Positions 46,117 through 58,989 of a stretch of 64,000 bases of DNA are shown in pieces. The DNA lies in the NCBI RefSeq assembly GCF_910592395.1, contig NC_088314.1, positions 4,712,001 to 4,776,000 on the forward strand, given 5' to 3'. The notes under the pieces were generated by a model, which searched no databases, was not told the DNA's origin, and saw nothing but the letters and a program-made list of their open reading frames with translations. The translations under genes were made by a program, and so were the position numbers. Within the stretch, counting starts at the first letter, position 1. The number at the start of each line of letters is the position of its first letter. Source of the DNA: Lineus longissimus. Lineage: Eukaryota; Nemertea; Pilidiophora; Heteronemertea; Lineidae.

Positions 46117-46471
46117 TGCCTGAGATACGTCATCACTTTTTGTTACGCAAAGCTAAAAATAGCCGCAACAGGTGCTTGTTAGTCATCATACCTGGAGAGG
46201 GCGCCAGCTGACGTTGGTCCATATTTTAACCCATTAGGAACCAACTCAATTTGTTTGTGGCAAAAAGAAAGGGCCAGGTAGGGGGAGTTGGTTGCCAATG
46301 TCAACGTCACATATAAAAGAGACCCAATCCTAATTTCTGATTAGCAACTTCAGCCATATCAGGGACTGCAGATCGACGTGGAGATTCAAGAAGAATGGGG
46401 GGGGGGGGGGGGGGAGGGACTGTAGAAGACATATACAGAAATGAAACAAGAATCCTATAACTCCAACCTCA
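46117..46471. promoter_or_regulatory. MAPKAPK2 upstream region and CRBN 3' end
   Basis: Immediately upstream of the MAPKAPK2 ATG is TACGTCA (about 46124), a CRE half-like site. An 18-base poly-G run (46397-46414) lies about 280 bases upstream. CRBN's 3' end is only about 1 kb from this start, so the MAPKAPK2 promoter lies in this short gap. Confidence 0.45.
46397..46414 (+). repeat. 18-base poly-G tract
   Basis: An uninterrupted run of 18 G followed by AGGGA. On the MAPKAPK2 sense strand this is poly-C. It can fold as a quadruplex and is likely length-variable. Confidence 0.9.
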
Positions 46472-46477
46472 TTTATT
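46472..46477 (-). terminator. AATAAA poly(A) signal for CRBN
   Basis: TTTATT on the plus strand gives AATAAA on the minus strand, 686 bases past the CRBN stop. This leaves only about 350 bases to the MAPKAPK2 start codon, so the two genes sit in tight tandem. Confidence 0.5.
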
Positions 46478-47162
46478 TGAATGATTGCACATAATATTTG
46501 CCACATTGATCATTAAGCTCTACTCTTCCTAGCCTACATGCGAGCAGGAGTCTATATGAGTCCCATTTAGCCAACATAACTTTTCCCCTAGAATGAAGTT
46601 TGAAATCTGTTTAAATTTAAACCCGCATTTTGAAACAGCAGAAACTGTCAAGATTTACACCATCAAACCTTGAACACAAAAGTGTTCTCTCCTTTAAAAC
46701 ATATGGACTTTTTTCACACTAAAAAATATCAGCCCAAAGACAACTGGAATTTTAGGCATGAGAAATCTGAGATAAAAAATATAACATTTAACAAGCATTT
46801 TCATAATTTCAATACAAAACAAAGACATCTGCTCACATATAATTTGCAAACATCATGCAAATACGGTATGTGTGAACTCTCCAATACACAAGAAATGTGT
46901 ACAAGTATAGCCACAGGTATGTATTAGGACTCGCCTGCAACAGGTTTTAAATTAAAGTTCATTTGTACATCTATGTACATTCTGTGCATCATATTCCCAT
47001 AATCTCTCTTGTTTTAAACACTTTGTCTTACTCTCTTTCATGATCTAGTTAAGACTGTCTATAAATCTAGCCTCAAAATATTCATTTCGCACCAATCCGA
47101 AGTTTATATGCTTCATTTAGTCTATTGTTTTCCAACAACATTTTCTGTTAGTCAACTGTCAT

Positions 47163-50100
47163 TCAAATCGATGGCATCCATTCATGTTCCTGATTGTCCA
47201 ATCCAGGAATGATTGCCGTCCGTGTCAGGCCGAAAAATTTATCTGGTTTTAACTTCTTTTTGTGTGCAGTGAATTTCCATCCCATGTGACTGGCGCAATG
47301 TCGACACTGTAATATTGTCCAGGCATAGCTGAAAGGTAGATTGACAACTGGTGAGAAATGAGTCATAAAGGCAACGTTTAGCACAAAACGGACAAGTTAC
47401 AGGCAAACTAGACTTCACAAATTCAGCAAGCTGGAAAAATCCCTGTATCCAGTATTTAAGATGAAATGTTCTTGCCAGAGTAAATACTATTCTGAATCGG
47501 ACTGAAAACAAGAACGCAACACTCACCCTGGGAACCAACTATGTTCTGTTGATGGTCGACCGATAAATGTGAGACCTTGAGCCTTGAATACTGTAAGAGT
47601 TTCATGAACATAACCACCAGGATTGACAAACGTCCCCATCGGGCCCTCCAACGACAGCGTGAACACATCATTCTTGTTGGCGATGTGATGGCCACACTCT
47701 CGACAACAGAGTTTAGTACACTGAAAATGGGAGTGGAAATGGGATGACTTCAGTTATCAAGGTTAAAGCTGAGTATTTGTCACAGTAAATGCTGGACTCC
47801 TTCTCCTGGGAGTATTTCTCCTTCAAGGCTGGATGAGTCTTTGCAACCTATTGACATATACTTTTGGGCCATGACGTAATCAATGAATCTCGCCTTCAAC
47901 TCCAAGCATTGTATCACACAAAGTCATACCCACCTTCTGCATGATGCTTAATTCACATCTTAATCTTTGTACAGCATTGTCAATTTGGAGCAGTCGTAAC
48001 TTCATGCTGTCATCTAGCGGCAGGTTGCCAGCCACCCAGAATGAAAACTCGACTGGATCTTGTGGCATCCGGTCACCCTGGATAGTATCATTCCAACTTG
48101 TGAGTTCATTCTTCATACTTTCCATAAGGTAAATCTGCAATGCAGTAAAATCTTGTATGTGTCGACTGGCGTTTGAGCAAATTCAAGATTAAGGCTAAAA
48201 ATTGCCCCGACTACCAACGACATGAAAACAATGTAGTCAGGAGCAGATGTTTGAAAGATGATTGAGTGTGCATTTCTGTAAGAACGTAAAAAGTTACAAC
48301 AGAGGAAGGTCTATCTCAACATTAGTACCAGAAATATATTTACCACATCGTACTGTCGGTACACCCATGGCGGCCACCAGGTCACATCTGCTGCAGTAAA
48401 TCGATCAATCTTCCGCCGCTTCGTTGAAGATGGGTACGTGAAATAATTGCCACTTCTATTGACAGCTACTGACTGGACAACTTCCCTCTTCTTTACCGGC
48501 TCCAAAAAGCAACACTTGCATTGCGACTGTGGACGAGCACCAAACAAACACTCTGATAACACCTTTTCTGGGAGGATTCGGACCTGTGCCATGACAACCC
48601 TGGAACACATTTAAACAATACTAGGTGGAGTACTAAGATAACCAATCATGACTGCCGGGCGCCTGTAACATGAATGGAATTTCAAAGGTTTGAGGTCTGC
48701 AGGTATCTTGTTCAATTGCATCTGGTGGTTAGTCACCAGCCAGAAAACATACATCTTGACCTTCCAATGTACCCTAACTGATATACGATTTTGAAGCCTG
48801 ATTGCTCTGAAAGTGAAAATTCGTCTCGTATCCTCAACTTACCCATCAGTCTGTCTCCTTGTCTCCATGACTCGAAACCTCTGCCGGCCGATAGCCTTCA
48901 TCTTAACTTCTGAGATTCCTGTGGCATCATCCGAGTCTTCTTTCAGAGATAAAATCTCAGCTGTGGTACCAATGTTCGCTAACGTTGGGACGAAGTCATC
49001 ACTGAGGTACCTGAGTTGAACAAAGAGTGACGGACAGTGTATAGTAGTGTCCCTTAATCAAGATAGGTACATTCATCTCAGTCACATACGTCTTCTCTCA
49101 ATCTGGACAGGAAGATAAAACCAAAGAAAACGTGGATGTTTTTTTCATATGCTGGAGACAGTAATCACAGTATAAAGGTGTTCAATGTAACTCACTATAT
49201 ACACAACAACTAGCAACTTGTCCTACCTTGAATTGACTAAACCAAATGTCTTGTCAGTGTTGACACAGTGCCTAATCATGGAGACAATCTGTTGCTGGAA
49301 TATGTGTAAAGGTAACGTCTGCCCAGGGACCAGCACCACACCAGGTAAACTCAGCAGGGGTAGACTTTGGTAAGAGTCGTCATCGTGGATTGTACGTCCA
49401 TGGAGTTCTTCTAAATCTGAGCCCAGGTACTGGGAAACAGAAGAGAATATTAAAGGGCAAGAAAAGCCTGGCAGCTGCAGTTGTCTGTGGACAGTGCAGC
49501 ATTAGGAGGGTAGTGGTACAGAGTGGAAGATTTGAAGGAGTTGTAATCCTATGCAAAAGATATGTATTGTAAGTCTGTGTGGATGTTTTTGTATTTCCGT
49601 ATATTTGACACATTATAGGGATTTACCATACCTCTTGGCCCAACTCCCCAATAATTATACTTACTGAGTGTGCAGCTGGTAATGACCTGTCATAATTAAC
49701 TTCACTCCCTCTTCGTTCCTTCTTCTTTTTCTTTTCATCTTTATCACTTTTCTTCTTAGATTCATCACCTCCTGCTTCTGCATTACCTTCTGCCATGTCT
49801 GTAGGTGGAAAGTCTTGGGGCTCTTCTTCCAACTCTATCTCATCATCATCATCTTCATCCCCTAGCAAATTATTTGAGATAGTAAAGAACATGTATATTC
49901 TGCACAGTTCAACAACATTTTTTCCTACATCACTTTTGTTTTGCGCTTAGGCATACGTCATTTTTTAAAAAGTCAGCAAAATCCTGGATGTCAGACACTG
50001 CGATGCCAATGGTCACAGATCTTCACTGCTGTACCGACGGCCCTACTCAAGGGGACTGCCGTGGTTTTTGTTTCCACTTCCAGAGACTGCATACCACAGA

Positions 50101-50489
50101 ATACACAGAACTATCAACATTACCGACAATGTTGTATTCAGGTAGAGGCTAAATGAAATGAACATTTACATCCCTGATCACTTAGTACGAACTTATGGCC
50201 ACATGTCCTCCAGGCGGCGTTGTGATCCATTTTCTGCACTGCCCGCCAATGCAATGAATGTGCATATGCACTCATCATCCAGCTCTGGGACTGGGGATTT
50301 TCTATGATGAAGGACACTTTTCTCAACAATGCGAAGGAAACATCACAAGATGCATGCATGAAAACAAAGCTTGGATAATGTACTAATCGAACAAAATAAA
50401 CTCATTGTACAACACTGACCACTATCATCAGAATTATGCCCACCATCTAACTCAAAACCCAAAAGAGGCAACATGTCATCTTCGGCCAT
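47163..50489 (-). CDS. CRBN: cereblon, CRL4 substrate receptor
   Basis: Substrate receptor of the CUL4-DDB1 ubiquitin ligase and target of thalidomide-type drugs. Eight exons (minus): 50489-50420, 49861-49665, 49429-49227, 49010-48843, 48599-48344, 48134-47934, 47720-47527, 47328-47163, giving 484 aa (human 442; the extra length is an acidic/Lys-rich N-terminal insert from exon 2). Lon-like domain about residues 95-300 ([30 protein letters not shown]), DDB1-binding helices ([20 protein letters not shown]) and a C-terminal CULT domain. Zinc Cys are 371, 374, 438, 441. The tri-tryptophan drug pocket is intact: Trp427, Trp433, Trp447 (human W380, W386, W400). Residue 435 is Ile where human has Val388. 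It is head-to-head with DNAJB9. Confidence 0.97.
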
Positions 50490-51804
50490 TTTGATTGTTT
50501 TTATGGGGACGCCCAAACTGACGTCATTTTATCCCGATTGACCAATGACAATCGAGCCCGTGTCCGAAGGAAATCCCTGCAAATTGGTGTTTCTTCAACA
50601 TGCATTATCAATGTACACCGTTCTAGAATGATGTCACTAGGAATCACCAAGGAGCAATACTATAGAGGGTGTCACAATAAACATGGCAAAATACTTACTA
50701 TGACTATTGATATTGAAAACAATTTCACTTTTGTAAACGAGAAAACAGTGAGAATATGCATGCAACTGGCATTGAGTTAATCTTCCTCTCTGTCATTGAA
50801 CTATGGCACGAAACGACGAAGTATTAGGTGGTATCTGGAAGTATAGCCAGATGGTCTGGACTTGGGAGCTGAATAAGTGTTATTCAAATGTTTTCCATCT
50901 TGCTCTCGAAGTCTAAAAGTTCAAAATTCCTCAGTAAAATAAGGCTGGAGGGTGATACAATCTCAAAGTCTTGGGTTTCAAGACTATCTAATGGTGATTG
51001 CTTTTGACCTTTGGATATGGTCCGTAATTAGTAGGACCTCCGGAACGGAGTATTAGCTAGACTGATGTTACAACAGCCACTTCCCCTTTAAAAAATTATC
51101 GGAATTCCCTCTCCCATGTATTCTATTTTTAGCAACACACGTTCGTTATGTTGTGGTGATTCGAGCAAGATAGCCTGTTCTGAAAGCTGTCATGAAGTAC
51201 AAACGACACAAAGTTTGATGTTCCAATAAGTTTCTTGATCATGCTGGTTCTCTTTTTTGTTTGATTCAAATTGAGTACAACGGCAATAGTGTTTCAGGTA
51301 ATGTGAAAACTTTGATACTACCGATTTCCTGTTTTTTACCTTGATATAGGTTGTTTGAAATGATCTTTGAACTCCTAAAAAGTTCAGATTGTCAGGCTAG
51401 TATTACTATTAGCCTAGGCCTATACATCAGTACCATTGTACCCTTTTTAGTCTTGTTAATGTACAAAATAATGTGTACTGTAATGTTTAACTTTCAGTCC
51501 AGTAGTTGTCACTCATACTGTACCACGCCCGGGTGGCGGGGTGGGGGTTGGGCCGGGGTACCGGGTTGGCCTGGAGGTGGGGAGATAGTGAAACTAAAAG
51601 GGCCGGGATCTTCTTCTTCAATCTTCTTCCATTTGATCTGAGACCGAAGCTGAGGATAAAAAAAAGTTTCAAAGTTTGGGGGAAAGAAGGATGGCTTATG
51701 AGAGATCGGAACTGCCGCCACCTTTTACAGTTACATAACACTGTAACAGTATGACTGCATTCATGATTCATGCTATAAAACTTGTGGTTTTCAGAACTGC
51801 TGCA
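50490..51804. promoter_or_regulatory. divergent region CRBN / DNAJB9
   Basis: Shared 1.3-kb upstream region. A palindromic CRE, TGACGTCA, lies at 50519-50526, 30 bases upstream of the CRBN ATG. A GC-rich tract (51521-51610, GGTGGCGGGGTGGGGG) is near DNAJB9. TTTTCAG at 51788-51794, just before the DNAJB9 ATG, looks like a splice acceptor, so DNAJB9 probably has a non-coding first exon in this region. No exact ERSE (CCAAT-N9-CCACG) was found, though CCAATGACAATCGAGCCCG at about 50541 is near it. Confidence 0.5.
50519..50526. promoter_or_regulatory. palindromic CRE (TGACGTCA)
   Basis: Exact full CRE, the binding site for CREB/ATF bZIP dimers, 30 bases upstream of the CRBN start codon and 1.28 kb upstream of DNAJB9. 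ATF-family factors act in ER and integrated stress responses, which would suit either neighbour. Function is inferred from the motif and position only. Confidence 0.5.
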
Positions 51805-54200
51805 ATGAACTACAGCAGCCTCCTCTTCCACCTGGCATGTGTCAATGTTGTCTTCCTCACCGTCCCCATTCTTGCCGGAGAAGATTTCTACAATTTGCTG
51901 GGCGTGACCCGTGGTGCCAATACAAAAGAAATAAAGAAGGCATTCAGAAAGATGGCGCTAAAGTACCATCCAGATAAAAATAAGAAGGACCCAGAAGCAG
52001 AGAAGAAGTTTGTGGAAATCGCCAAAGGTAATTGAACACTTACATTTTACTAGACAAGTCTGAGCCAGCACCCTTGATGATCGTTTTGAGAATCAGTGTT
52101 ATAAGGAGTCGCAAGAATGATATTATGAATTTAAACAAACTAGTGTAAAAACTAAATGGTCACAAAGAATACACAAAATTTTTAATTGACGTTTTTTCTT
52201 ACGATTTCAGCATATGAGACCCTAGTTGATCCTGAGAAGAGGAAAATATACGACAGATATGGTGAACAGGGTCTAAAGGACAATCAAAATGGTGGCGGGG
52301 GCTCACCGTTTGGAGACTTCAATTTTGATGATTTCTTTAAAGGTTTTGATTCATTCCATGATAAGCAACACCAAGAACATCATAAAAACTTTGGTGGATT
52401 TAATTTTGAGGATATTTTTGGAGATGACAGTAATGGTGATGGGTTTGGTAGCTTCGACTCTTTCTTCGGAGACCATGATAGTGGCTCAGACAGTGATGGA
52501 TTTGGACCATCTCTTGATGACATGTTTGGTTTCGAATCTCATCAAAAAAAGCAACATGTGCGTACAGAAAAATATATGAGTAATAATGGTAGGTACCACA
52601 TTTCTCAACATTTGCTATTTCACTCGATTTTTTACCTGGAAATTTCGGCACCAAAACATAGCTGATGAAAAATAGAAATTTCATGCCAGGGTTATCATAA
52701 TATCATCCATTTTAAAGCTGAGCTGAATATTGGGAATTCCCCTCGAATGATGCAACTAAGAGCAAATGAATTATTTCATATAGTAAGCACTGACATGACT
52801 GACAAGTTGGTTTTTTAGCGGTAACTTAGAATATGTATGCATAACAAATTCCTTTTCAACAACGCCTGAGAACAAAGTGATATATAATTTTGCTGATTCT
52901 TTTACACTTCTTTGATCAAAGGCTGTGAATTTCTGCTTTGCTCCTCTGACTTTGGAGGAAAGTTTAGTAGGTTTAGGACTAAAAGAGGATCATTTTGAAT
53001 TATCAGACTTGATAAATGTTTGATTTCTCTTAGCACAATCCTCAGGAACTAGTAGCGATGCTTCTAGTGGTGGGTCAGGTAATATTGTCGTTCTGTGTTT
53101 ATAATCTAGATTCACATTTATAAGGTCAGTTGATTTTAAGGCGTAAACAAACCTGGCACAAGCATACTCTGCAGTGACATTGTGACTGTAGCTAAATTGA
53201 AGGGTGATCTTTGGATGAATTTGTTCCTGTAAAACATCAATGTTGAAAAACAATGCAAGAACCAAATATTTTCAACTATCAAGAATCTGGAGTATGTGTC
53301 AGCTTCTGTATATATTAGTGATGCAGTCATTGTAACTTTGCACCATAAAACTCATGATAAAACTTGACAGCATTATTGACACACCTGTGCCTGAACTAGC
53401 CAATAGAACAAAGCCTTGTCATTCCATTCTGGATGCTTATTATCAGTGTGTGCCACCTGTTACTGAAACCAACCTGTGCAATGTATTGATGTCAGAAGAT
53501 AATAAAAATCAATTCTCTTGCTGTGGGTTGGGAATAAATTGGCTACTAGTGGGCATTTTTTTAAATGAGCACATTCTAAATTGTATATTTTCATTTCATG
53601 TTAAACTTGTCACACTGCTAAAGTAATGTATTATGTGCAGCTTGATAAATTTCATTGCGAGCAATATTTAGAATAAGGACACAGGTATACATTCAAGAAA
53701 AACCACTGCCATTTGCAAGGGAAAGTAATTACGTGAAACAGTATTAGGTGTTCAGACTTTATAAATTTCCCTCAAGGCTTGAAGGTTAACCTATATTAAT
53801 CAAGTATCTGAGTCATTTATTCTTTGCTATGCCTGAAGGTATTTGATGAACAGGCCTAATCCAGATTTTGATATTGATTTTCAATAAAGCCATGTACTAT
53901 CATGTGCAATATGAGCTTCATTTACAATAGGCCCTAAGGAATATGTAAGGTGAACATCAGCATTGAATTGAATGATAATCTATCACAATGATCGGCTGGT
54001 GGAAGTAAAGCCAGAAGTACTCCCGATTTTGTTTTTTTCAAATGAAGATTTTCAACTTAAAATCCCTTTATAACTCGAGCGCTAGGTATCAAACTTCATA
54101 AGACACCCATTTATTTACAATCCCTTTCGTTTCAGGGCGCTGCCGAACGGTGACCAAGAGAGTGGGCAACACTGTGATGACACATACAGAGTGTAGTTAG
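51805..54200 (+). CDS. DNAJB9: DnaJ homolog B9 (ERdj4)
   Basis: ER-lumen J-domain co-chaperone of BiP, used in ER-associated degradation and IRE1 control. Four coding exons: 51805-52027, 52211-52588, 53034-53078, 54136-54200, giving 236 aa (human 223). A hydrophobic N-terminus to about Gly25 (FLTVPILAG) is a signal peptide. The J-domain follows at residues 27-92 with HPD at 55-57. The middle is Gly/Phe/Asp-rich ([22 protein letters not shown]). The C-terminal [19 protein letters not shown] matches the ERdj4-specific tail CRTVTQRRGN. The start at 51805 lies 10 bases after a probable acceptor; an in-frame ATG at 51751 is open but would spoil the signal peptide. No KDEL-type tail, as in human. 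Confidence 0.94.
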
Positions 54201-56454
54201 GGAAACAACAGACATCAACCTTTGTTGGACTGAGGACATTTGAAGAGGCTTTCCAAGTGTTGAAAACCATACATCAACACCTGTTGATAAATTGATTTTT
54301 ATAAAATTTAAAAAATGATCACATCTCATTGTAAAATGGTTAAAGATTTACAAGATTTTCATATGTTTTTTTAGTTTTTTCTTCTGGATTTTTGTAGTAT
54401 TTTTCTCCAAAGTTGCCTTGGTGCTCAAAGTTTGATCGGTCGTGGTGGTAAACGGATGAATTTCATATGTAATCGAGTTGTACATACTTATTGTAAATAA
54501 TGTTAGAATTCTGATAAGTTGAGTGGTCATGTTCAGTCACCATACACAGCTGTGTTGGTGATGTACATGTATCCGTACATTGAATACGCGAAACCTGGAA
54601 GTATTCCTGGACATTAATTTTGTTAACGCGAAAAATGTAAAAAAAGGTCAAGAACATTTCGGGGTTTCCAAGAACAGAAACTGATGGTTTTGAATGGACT
54701 CCCCATTGGGTTGTCCATTGGGTAACCCACCGGTGATTCTCCCACGTTCAAAACTTTTCACACTGCCAGTTTTCATACGTGTCCTGTCTGAAAATTGATT
54801 AGTTTAACTCATTACAACATAGCAGCTGTGTGTGCAGTGGATCATGTTCATGCCATCAATCAGAAAGGTACGCATGTATTGACTGGTCCACATACATTTG
54901 TTTACAGTGTACAATATCTCTGTTCTTGAATTTCACTCTGTTTATATGCTCCTTTAGTGCAAGGAGCATGTGGATGGTCCTGGTTTACAAGGACGGGTAT
55001 ATGATCAGTTAGCATCCATGTTTTTAAAGCCTTGAGGATCTTAGTTTCCAAATGGTGTCACAACTGTTGTTCAATAGTTATATGGATTATTGTCAACAAT
55101 GTACTTAAAGAGCTGACGCATTGTCCTCTGTTATGGTTACCAATCACAACAATGATCATGTTGCAGAATCAATTATCTTTTAAAGTTGCTCTCTCGATAT
55201 GGCGCAGTGGTTGGGGCTTAAAATGTGTTTATGAAACTATTGAAATATTGAATGAGGTGTATTGTAGAATATTCTAGAAAATCATTGTCAAAAGTTGTTA
55301 ATAAAATTGATGTGAAGGGGATTTGAATTTCAGTTGAAACCGTCTAATGAGGACACCCTTGGCATTGAGAATGCTGTCCTATCTACAGAGGTGTCCTGAT
55401 TTCAGCAGCGAAATGAAGTTCAAGAAATCCTCCACAGAGCAGTTGGTCTTTATCTCCGCCATGGAGTATAGTCCCCCGGTTGGTAATATGCAAATTCATT
55501 TTTAATATGTAATTATTAGTCATGATAAATTATGTAACATATCATAAGAATTGCTCAATAAATGTGCTATTTTGCCCTTCAGCAGTTCTTTCTACAGCTG
55601 CTCTGGTGTCACAGCTTATTTTAAACACCGGTACCAAGAGCATTTTGTAATTCATTCTTGTTGACATATTGTATAAGACAGATTTGTAAAGTGTGTTGAA
55701 AATTATTTGACCATTTTTGTGTCTCACTAAGAAAAATGTGAGATATGTCTGAGTTACACTGTAAGTGGAATACTCATTGGAGGTGAAATTGATTTGGGAG
55801 GTTATTGAAAGATACCAAAATGGTCAAATAGAGTTTTGTCCTAAGAAACTTAGTTTTGGTCTAGTTTTTCAAGTTTTTGTTCAGTAACTTAAAAATAGAT
55901 TTGGCAAATACACCGGATAGTGGCAGAATACTTTTACAGCTTTGTGCGAGAGAAACTATGTATAGATCTGAATTTGAATCTGGTTCTTAGTGTTTCTGGT
56001 CAATGACTGTTACATCTTGTGTGACAGTGCTTGGCATTTGAACGAGTTTGGTGCTCTTTTGTATCAGATCTTTGGCAATATAGGCAGGAACTATTTGGAC
56101 CAGATATAAGGTGACACACAATTCCTGATAGGTGTCTGTATTGTCTCATAGTGCATTGGCTCTATTAACACTTGTACAAGGAATGTCCTGGCTCCATTTA
56201 ACTCATTAACTGCAATATATATGTCACATGAAGACCAACAAATTTTCCCAAGGTTCCTGCCTATTATAGCCCTCATCAACGATATTTTAGAAAGCAAACA
56301 CTAATTATATTTATCATTGACTACTTCGGTTTTCTGTTCTTTTGTTCCCATCAGGGATTTTCCCTGAACAAGAATGCTCTTTTCGACACCTGCATTCTCA
56401 ATCTCCTGAAACCTACTGGCCTGGAAGAGAGGACGACTTGTGGCAATTGAGACG
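54201..56454. other. DNAJB9 3' UTR and intergenic sequence
   Basis: AT-rich, with no supported exon. AATAAA at 55300-55305 on the plus strand could end DNAJB9, but this would make a 1.1-kb 3' UTR; another AATAAA is at about 55557. Confidence 0.4.
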
Positions 56455-57160
56455 TCTTTATGCACTGTTCTTGTAGACTGGACAGTGTGACAAGATGGTT
56501 TCTATGAAAGATCAAGCCCAACAAATAACATCCTGGGTGTCGATAATGTGGTGGGCAATTGATAACACCTCTGTATGTGCTGTCCTCGTAAAGGGACAGA
56601 TTGTGACTATTATACGCCTATGGAAGGACAAGCAGAACAATAACCTGGGTATAGAAATGATAGAGGAGGGCGATTGAAACGTCTGGATGAGCTTTGCCAG
56701 TATACCTCTCATGGAAGGACAAGCAGAACAATTGATACCATGGTCTATAAAGGATCAAAGACAATTGTGGTGGACTGGGGTTTAGTTCCGAATTTAGCCA
56801 TAGGGGCTCCAGTATCGTCAGACTGTCGTTAGAGAAGACAGATTGTGACAAAATGCGTCCTATGAAAGGACATGGCAAAACGCATGATAACATGGGTACA
56901 GAAATGATAATACGGAGGGCAGTTCAGACGTCTGTATGTGGTTGTCTCGTAGAGAGGACAGAATGTGACAATGTGTCCTGTGCGTAGAGGAAGGACAAGC
57001 AGATACATATTGGGCTTTAGATCTGTAGTTGGCCATAGCGGCGCCAGTAACGACGGATTGTGACAAACGGGTGTGCAATATGGTCCTATGCCAGGGTCCT
57101 ATGGAAGGACAAGCAGGACATATTATAACCTTGGTATAGAAATGATAAGCTGAAATACGG
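56455..57160. repeat. degenerate tandem repeat, unit about 230 bases
   Basis: The order GACAGATTGTGAC / CCTATGGAAGGACAAGCAG / GGTATAGAAATGATA / GTCTGTATGTG-like recurs three to four times with many changes, and CCATAGGGGCTCC and CCATAGCGGCGCC mark two units about 225 bases apart. It has decayed too far for an exact period. Confidence 0.55.
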
Positions 57161-57755
57161 TCAGTCAATGGAGAACTAGAACTGCTGTAAGACAATTGGA
57201 CCAATCACACCATCAGGGTATAAATGTTACAATCAGAGACATCACAAGAGGGAGAGACAGGACACCCACTGCCCATGCTCTGATTGCAACAGTGCATCAA
57301 ACAGTAAGGTAATTACCTTAATTGCCTGGCCCTAATTGCCTGGCCCTAATTGCCTGCTCAAAATGTCATCTTTTAGAGACAACTCCGAACACCCTCATTT
57401 GATTGGCTTGTTTATTGTTTTGTGATTAGAGACACTTTTGTATAAAAGGTGTTGGGCCGGAATTCTTCATTGATGGTTTGCAGACTTTCATGACAACCCG
57501 CTTCCGAAAATAAGAGACTCTTTATTCCGAATCTTCGTGTGACCGGCAAGAATAGGAAGGTAAATATTGCTCCACCATAACAAGTTTCTGACATCAAAAT
57601 CACACTGTCGCATCCATTTCTTACCCCTAAACGTATTTTGACATGTTCTAGATTATTTTAAATGTTCAAACCCGGAAAAGGTGTGCATAACTTATATACT
57701 GCAGGCAAGCCAGTTTGAAAAAGTTATTCATATATTCCCGGCTTTTTATTTTCAG
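57161..57755 (+). other. upstream region of the zinc-finger gene
   Basis: TAATTGCCTGGCCC is repeated in tandem at 57318-57345. A TTTTCAG touching the ATG at 57756 indicates a spliced 5' UTR, so a non-coding first exon should lie in or before this stretch; I could not place it. Confidence 0.4.
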
Positions 57756-58989
57756 ATGGCAAGTTTAAGTACGGAGGCAGTCTTCCAATCCACCCCAGAG
57801 AAAGGACAGATTGTCAGGTATGGAACATTGATATTCAACTTAAAGATTCAATTTCTTGAATAGGGTAATTCTTATGTCCTTGTCTCAAATGAAGCAGTGA
57901 CCCTTAAAACTGCCCATAAGACACTGTTTTGCCTTCTCCTCCTTTTGAGTGAAGCCCTTACTACCTATTTGGATTTGTGTACCACCGTCACAAAGACCCC
58001 TAACGCCGCTCATCCACTTCTTACGGTTCCTTATGGTTTCCAGCGCCGATCCTTACCGGTCCTCAATCTCTTTTTCTTGTCTATTCAGAAACGACGCCAT
58101 CATCGAAGTGGCCAATGTCCTCGCCATGATGTCTCGCGTGCGCGGTGACGGATTATACAGAACTTCGCCCGAGGACAAGAAAACGACTGGTCCGACCACC
58201 ACGCTGAATCCGAGGAAACCGGGCCAGCGAAAGATGGTGAAAGAACAACGTCTCGACCACACGTATTCCAAGTCGCAAAGACCCTCCTCGTTGATGTCCA
58301 GTTTCCGTAAACCTAGGAACCTTGGAAGGGAATTCCTAATCGGGGATGATGATCCGAGGGAGAGGACGTATGAGGAGACCAAAGACACGGCACAACCAAG
58401 AGATGGCGCCGCTGTTTCAACATGGGATTCGGATCCTTGCTTTCCGAGCGACTCCCGTCCCGACCCGACTGATGTCATCACCAGTTACTCAACTTCATCA
58501 TCGTTACAAGACCTACTTGACGCTGTCAACAAGTTATCACGTGCTAGGACAAGCCCATCAGTGCCGTTATACGCTAAGAAACCGTCTCCAAAAAGACGCC
58601 GAACACCGAAACACACAGTAGTCAATGACCTACCCAACGACGTCTCAGCGGAGGAGCGTCTTCGCCAAGTGTCGCCTGTCAAATTTACCGAGAGGGAATC
58701 CGTGATCTTCAAACCGAAGACGAGACAGCAATGTGACGTCTGCCTCAAGATGCTGTCCACAAGATCGACCCTCGCCGTCCACAAGAGAATCCACTCCGGA
58801 GCTATGCCGTATGCTTGCTCATTCTGCGGGAAGAAATTCCGGGACTTTTCAAGCTATACAAAACACGATCGAATCCATACAGGGGCACGGCCTTATTCCT
58901 GTGATGTTTGCGGACAGGGCTTCTCTCAGAGTGGAAACCTTAAACGCCATGCTTTGAAACTGCATCCGGGACGCACCGGACACTTGTAA
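57756..58989 (+). CDS. three-finger C2H2 zinc-finger protein
   Basis: Probable nuclear DNA-binding protein; orthology not recognised. Two coding exons, 57756-57817 and 58089-58989, join in phase 2 to give 320 aa. The first 20 residues (MASLSTEAVFQSTPEKGQIV) lead into NDAIIEVANVLAMMSRVRGD. Residues 40-180 are low-complexity, rich in Pro, Ser, Thr and charged residues, with a basic cluster at 184-195 (KKPSPKRRRTPK) that suits a nuclear localisation signal. Three fingers end the protein: C236/C239/H252/H256, C264/C267/H280/H284 and C292/C295/H308/H313, linked by HSGAMPY and HTGARPY, near the TGEKP consensus. The last finger has H-X4-H spacing. GC content is higher than in the neighbours. Confidence 0.85.

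Noticed and set aside
51506-51754. Overlapping open frames on both strands upstream of DNAJB9
   Set aside because: Opened by GC-rich, low-complexity sequence; a splice acceptor just before the DNAJB9 ATG shows that this is 5' region.
53354-53626. 90-codon plus-strand frame with several Cys in DNAJB9 intron 3
   Set aside because: It would break the DNAJB9 frame, has no matching splice phase with exon 4, and no recognised family.
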